Below, piece after piece: positions 63,296 through 64,000 of a stretch of DNA of 64,000 nucleotides. This DNA comes from RPQJ01 sp963712815 (lineage in GTDB: Bacteria; Pseudomonadota; Gammaproteobacteria; Steroidobacterales; Steroidobacteraceae). Location of the stretch: contig CAVQJL010000012.1 of assembly GCA_963712815.1 (NCBI GenBank), forward strand, positions 744,001-808,000, read 5' to 3'. A model generated the notes under the pieces. That model saw only the letters and a program-made list of their open reading frames with translations, was not told the origin of the DNA and did no database searches. Positions within the stretch are counted from its first letter, which is position 1, and each line of letters starts with the position of its first letter. The position numbers and the translations under genes are program-made.

Positions 63296-63831
63296 GCGGG
63301 CGCGGCCGGTCCGCGGCGGCGCGCACGAAGCTCCCGCGTACGGTCGCCGAGTTCATGGCGTTCGCCTACGCCATGGAGGTCGAGGCCGCGGAGCGCTATG
63401 CCGAGCTCGCGGGGCAGATGTCGGCGCACAACAACCGCGAGGTCGCCGAACTCTTCGCAAAGCTTTCGCGCATCGAGGGCAAGCACCGCGACCAGATCGC
63501 GACGCGGATGGGATGGACGAGCCCGCCCGAGACTGCGGTGTTCCGCTGGACGACGCCCGAGGGACCCGAGACCACGGACTACGGCGAGCTGCACTACCTG
63601 ATGCAGCCCTACCACGCACTCAAGCTCGCGGAGCACAACGAGCAGCAGGCCGTGGAGTTCTTCGAGCGATTCGCGGCGGCGCGTGTGCCGGCGGCCGTGC
63701 AGGCTGCGGCGCACGAGATGGCCGAGGACGAGCGCGAGCACGTCCGCCTGATCCGCGAGTGGCTTGCCAAGGTGCCGCCGCCGGAGGCGGGCTGGGACGA
63801 GGACATGGATCCGCCGGCCGGAGCGGACTGA
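63292..63831 (+). CDS. Ferritin-like/rubrerythrin-type di-iron protein
   Basis: GTG start at 63292 overlaps the beta-subunit stop. 179 aa, four-helix bundle. AYAMEVEAAERYAEL, LSRIEGKHRDQIATRMGW, LKLAEHNEQQAVEFFERFA and MAEDEREHVRLIREWL carry the repeated Glu and ExxH ligands of a di-iron site. No rubredoxin domain is present. The tight link to the oxidoreductase suggests a role in oxygen or peroxide protection of its Fe-S/TPP centres, or in electron transfer; this is inference. Confidence 0.85.
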   Translation: MSGRGRSAAARTKLPRTVAEFMAFAYAMEVEAAERYAELAGQMSAHNNREVAELFAKLSRIEGKHRDQIATRMGWTSPPETAVFRWTTPEGPETTDYGELHYLMQPYHALKLAEHNEQQAVEFFERFAAARVPAAVQAAAHEMAEDEREHVRLIREWLAKVPPPEAGWDEDMDPPAGAD

Positions 63832-63858
63832 ATCGGGCGGGCGACCTACACCCCGACC

Positions 63859-64000
63859 TCACTGCGCCGGCGGGCTCCCGGACGCCTCGACTTCGGTCGA
63901 TGCCTCCGGCTCCACCGGCACCACGTAGGCGGGTATGGACTCGGGGACAGGTGCCGTTGCAGGCGCCGAAGCCGACGGCTCCGGATCGACGATCGGCAGC
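63859..64000 (-). CDS. C-terminal tail of a minus-strand protein (start outside window)
   Basis: Reading leftward from the right edge the frame is open to TGA at 63859-63861 and reads LPIVDPEPSASAPATAP, then Pro/Glu/Ala-rich sequence, ending in ASGSPPAQ. This composition is that of a disordered, probably exported or envelope-linked C-terminal tail. With only 46 codons visible, no family can be assigned. It converges on the di-iron gene with a 27-base gap. Confidence 0.45.
   Translation of the reverse strand, partial: LPIVDPEPSASAPATAPVPESIPAYVVPVEPEASTEVEASGSPPAQ

Overview
The window is GC-rich, tightly packed proteobacterial chromosome with strong G/C bias at third codon positions, many GTGA/ATGA/TGATG gene overlaps and almost no spacer DNA. 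The protein families (NnrU, DUF1840, rhomboid, DUF1302/DUF1329, a TonB copper receptor, an Atu-like carboxylase operon, an Azospirillum-type keto-acid decarboxylase) suggest a free-living Gammaproteobacterium, perhaps of the Nevskiales/Steroidobacterales/Xanthomonadales neighbourhood. That placement is inference by eye. I see no rRNA, tRNA, CRISPR array, transposase, integrase or phage gene.

Layout. 1-3.8 kb: a four-gene module (S51-like peptidase, E-set esterase, ATP-grasp ligase, second esterase) carrying many single-base indels. 3.9-10.7 kb: enoyl-CoA hydratase, DUF1840, a small membrane protein, and three peptidases (M3, oligopeptidase B, M48 lipoprotein). 11.1-16.8 kb: TonB-dependent receptor with a strong terminator, a TPR/2-oxoglutarate-oxygenase protein and an epoxide-hydrolase-like enzyme. 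16.9-18.8 kb: an Old Yellow Enzyme-type reductase and an unknown protein. 18.8-26.0 kb: a minus-strand envelope operon DUF1302-DUF1329-YCF48-like-RND permease.

26.5-37.1 kb: a TetR/acyl-CoA dehydrogenase pair diverges from a long operon (SDR, carboxylase beta, acyl-CoA dehydrogenase, enoyl-CoA hydratase, carboxylase alpha, BKACE, SMP-30-like). Its core gene order matches atuBCDEF of acyclic-terpene (citronellol/geraniol) catabolism. A 16-bp inverted repeat lies in the divergent promoter. 37-46 kb: LysR regulator, NnrU, three alpha/beta hydrolases or esterase-like proteins, a cytochrome c fusion, a secreted phosphodiesterase/nuclease, a flavin-binding protein, and a BigR/SqrR-like persulfide sensor divergent from a YeiH transporter. 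46-49.4 kb: orphan HicA-like protein and an azoR-doxX-pirin stress operon divergent from its LysR. 49.4-53.9 kb: DUF2946 and TonB copper receptor, a tandem GFA-domain protein, and a membrane-anchored GST.

53.9-60.7 kb, minus strand: two tiny coupled genes, rhomboid, lipocalin, and then a notable four-gene set: phenylpyruvate/indolepyruvate decarboxylase, PlsC-like acyltransferase, ATP-grasp protein, and a homologue of the cyanobacterial acyl-ACP reductase (AAR) with its catalytic cysteine. This is my best candidate for an undescribed biosynthetic system. Divergent from it, only 25 bp away, run a 2-oxoacid:acceptor oxidoreductase (fused gamma-alpha, then beta) and a ferritin-like di-iron protein. 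The right edge holds the C-terminus of one more minus-strand gene.

Several genes carry single-base indels that leave family sequence intact on both sides. They look more like sequence or assembly errors than old pseudogenes. They are dense in 980-3320 and sporadic near 6243, 13.8 kb, 14222, 43357 and 44240.
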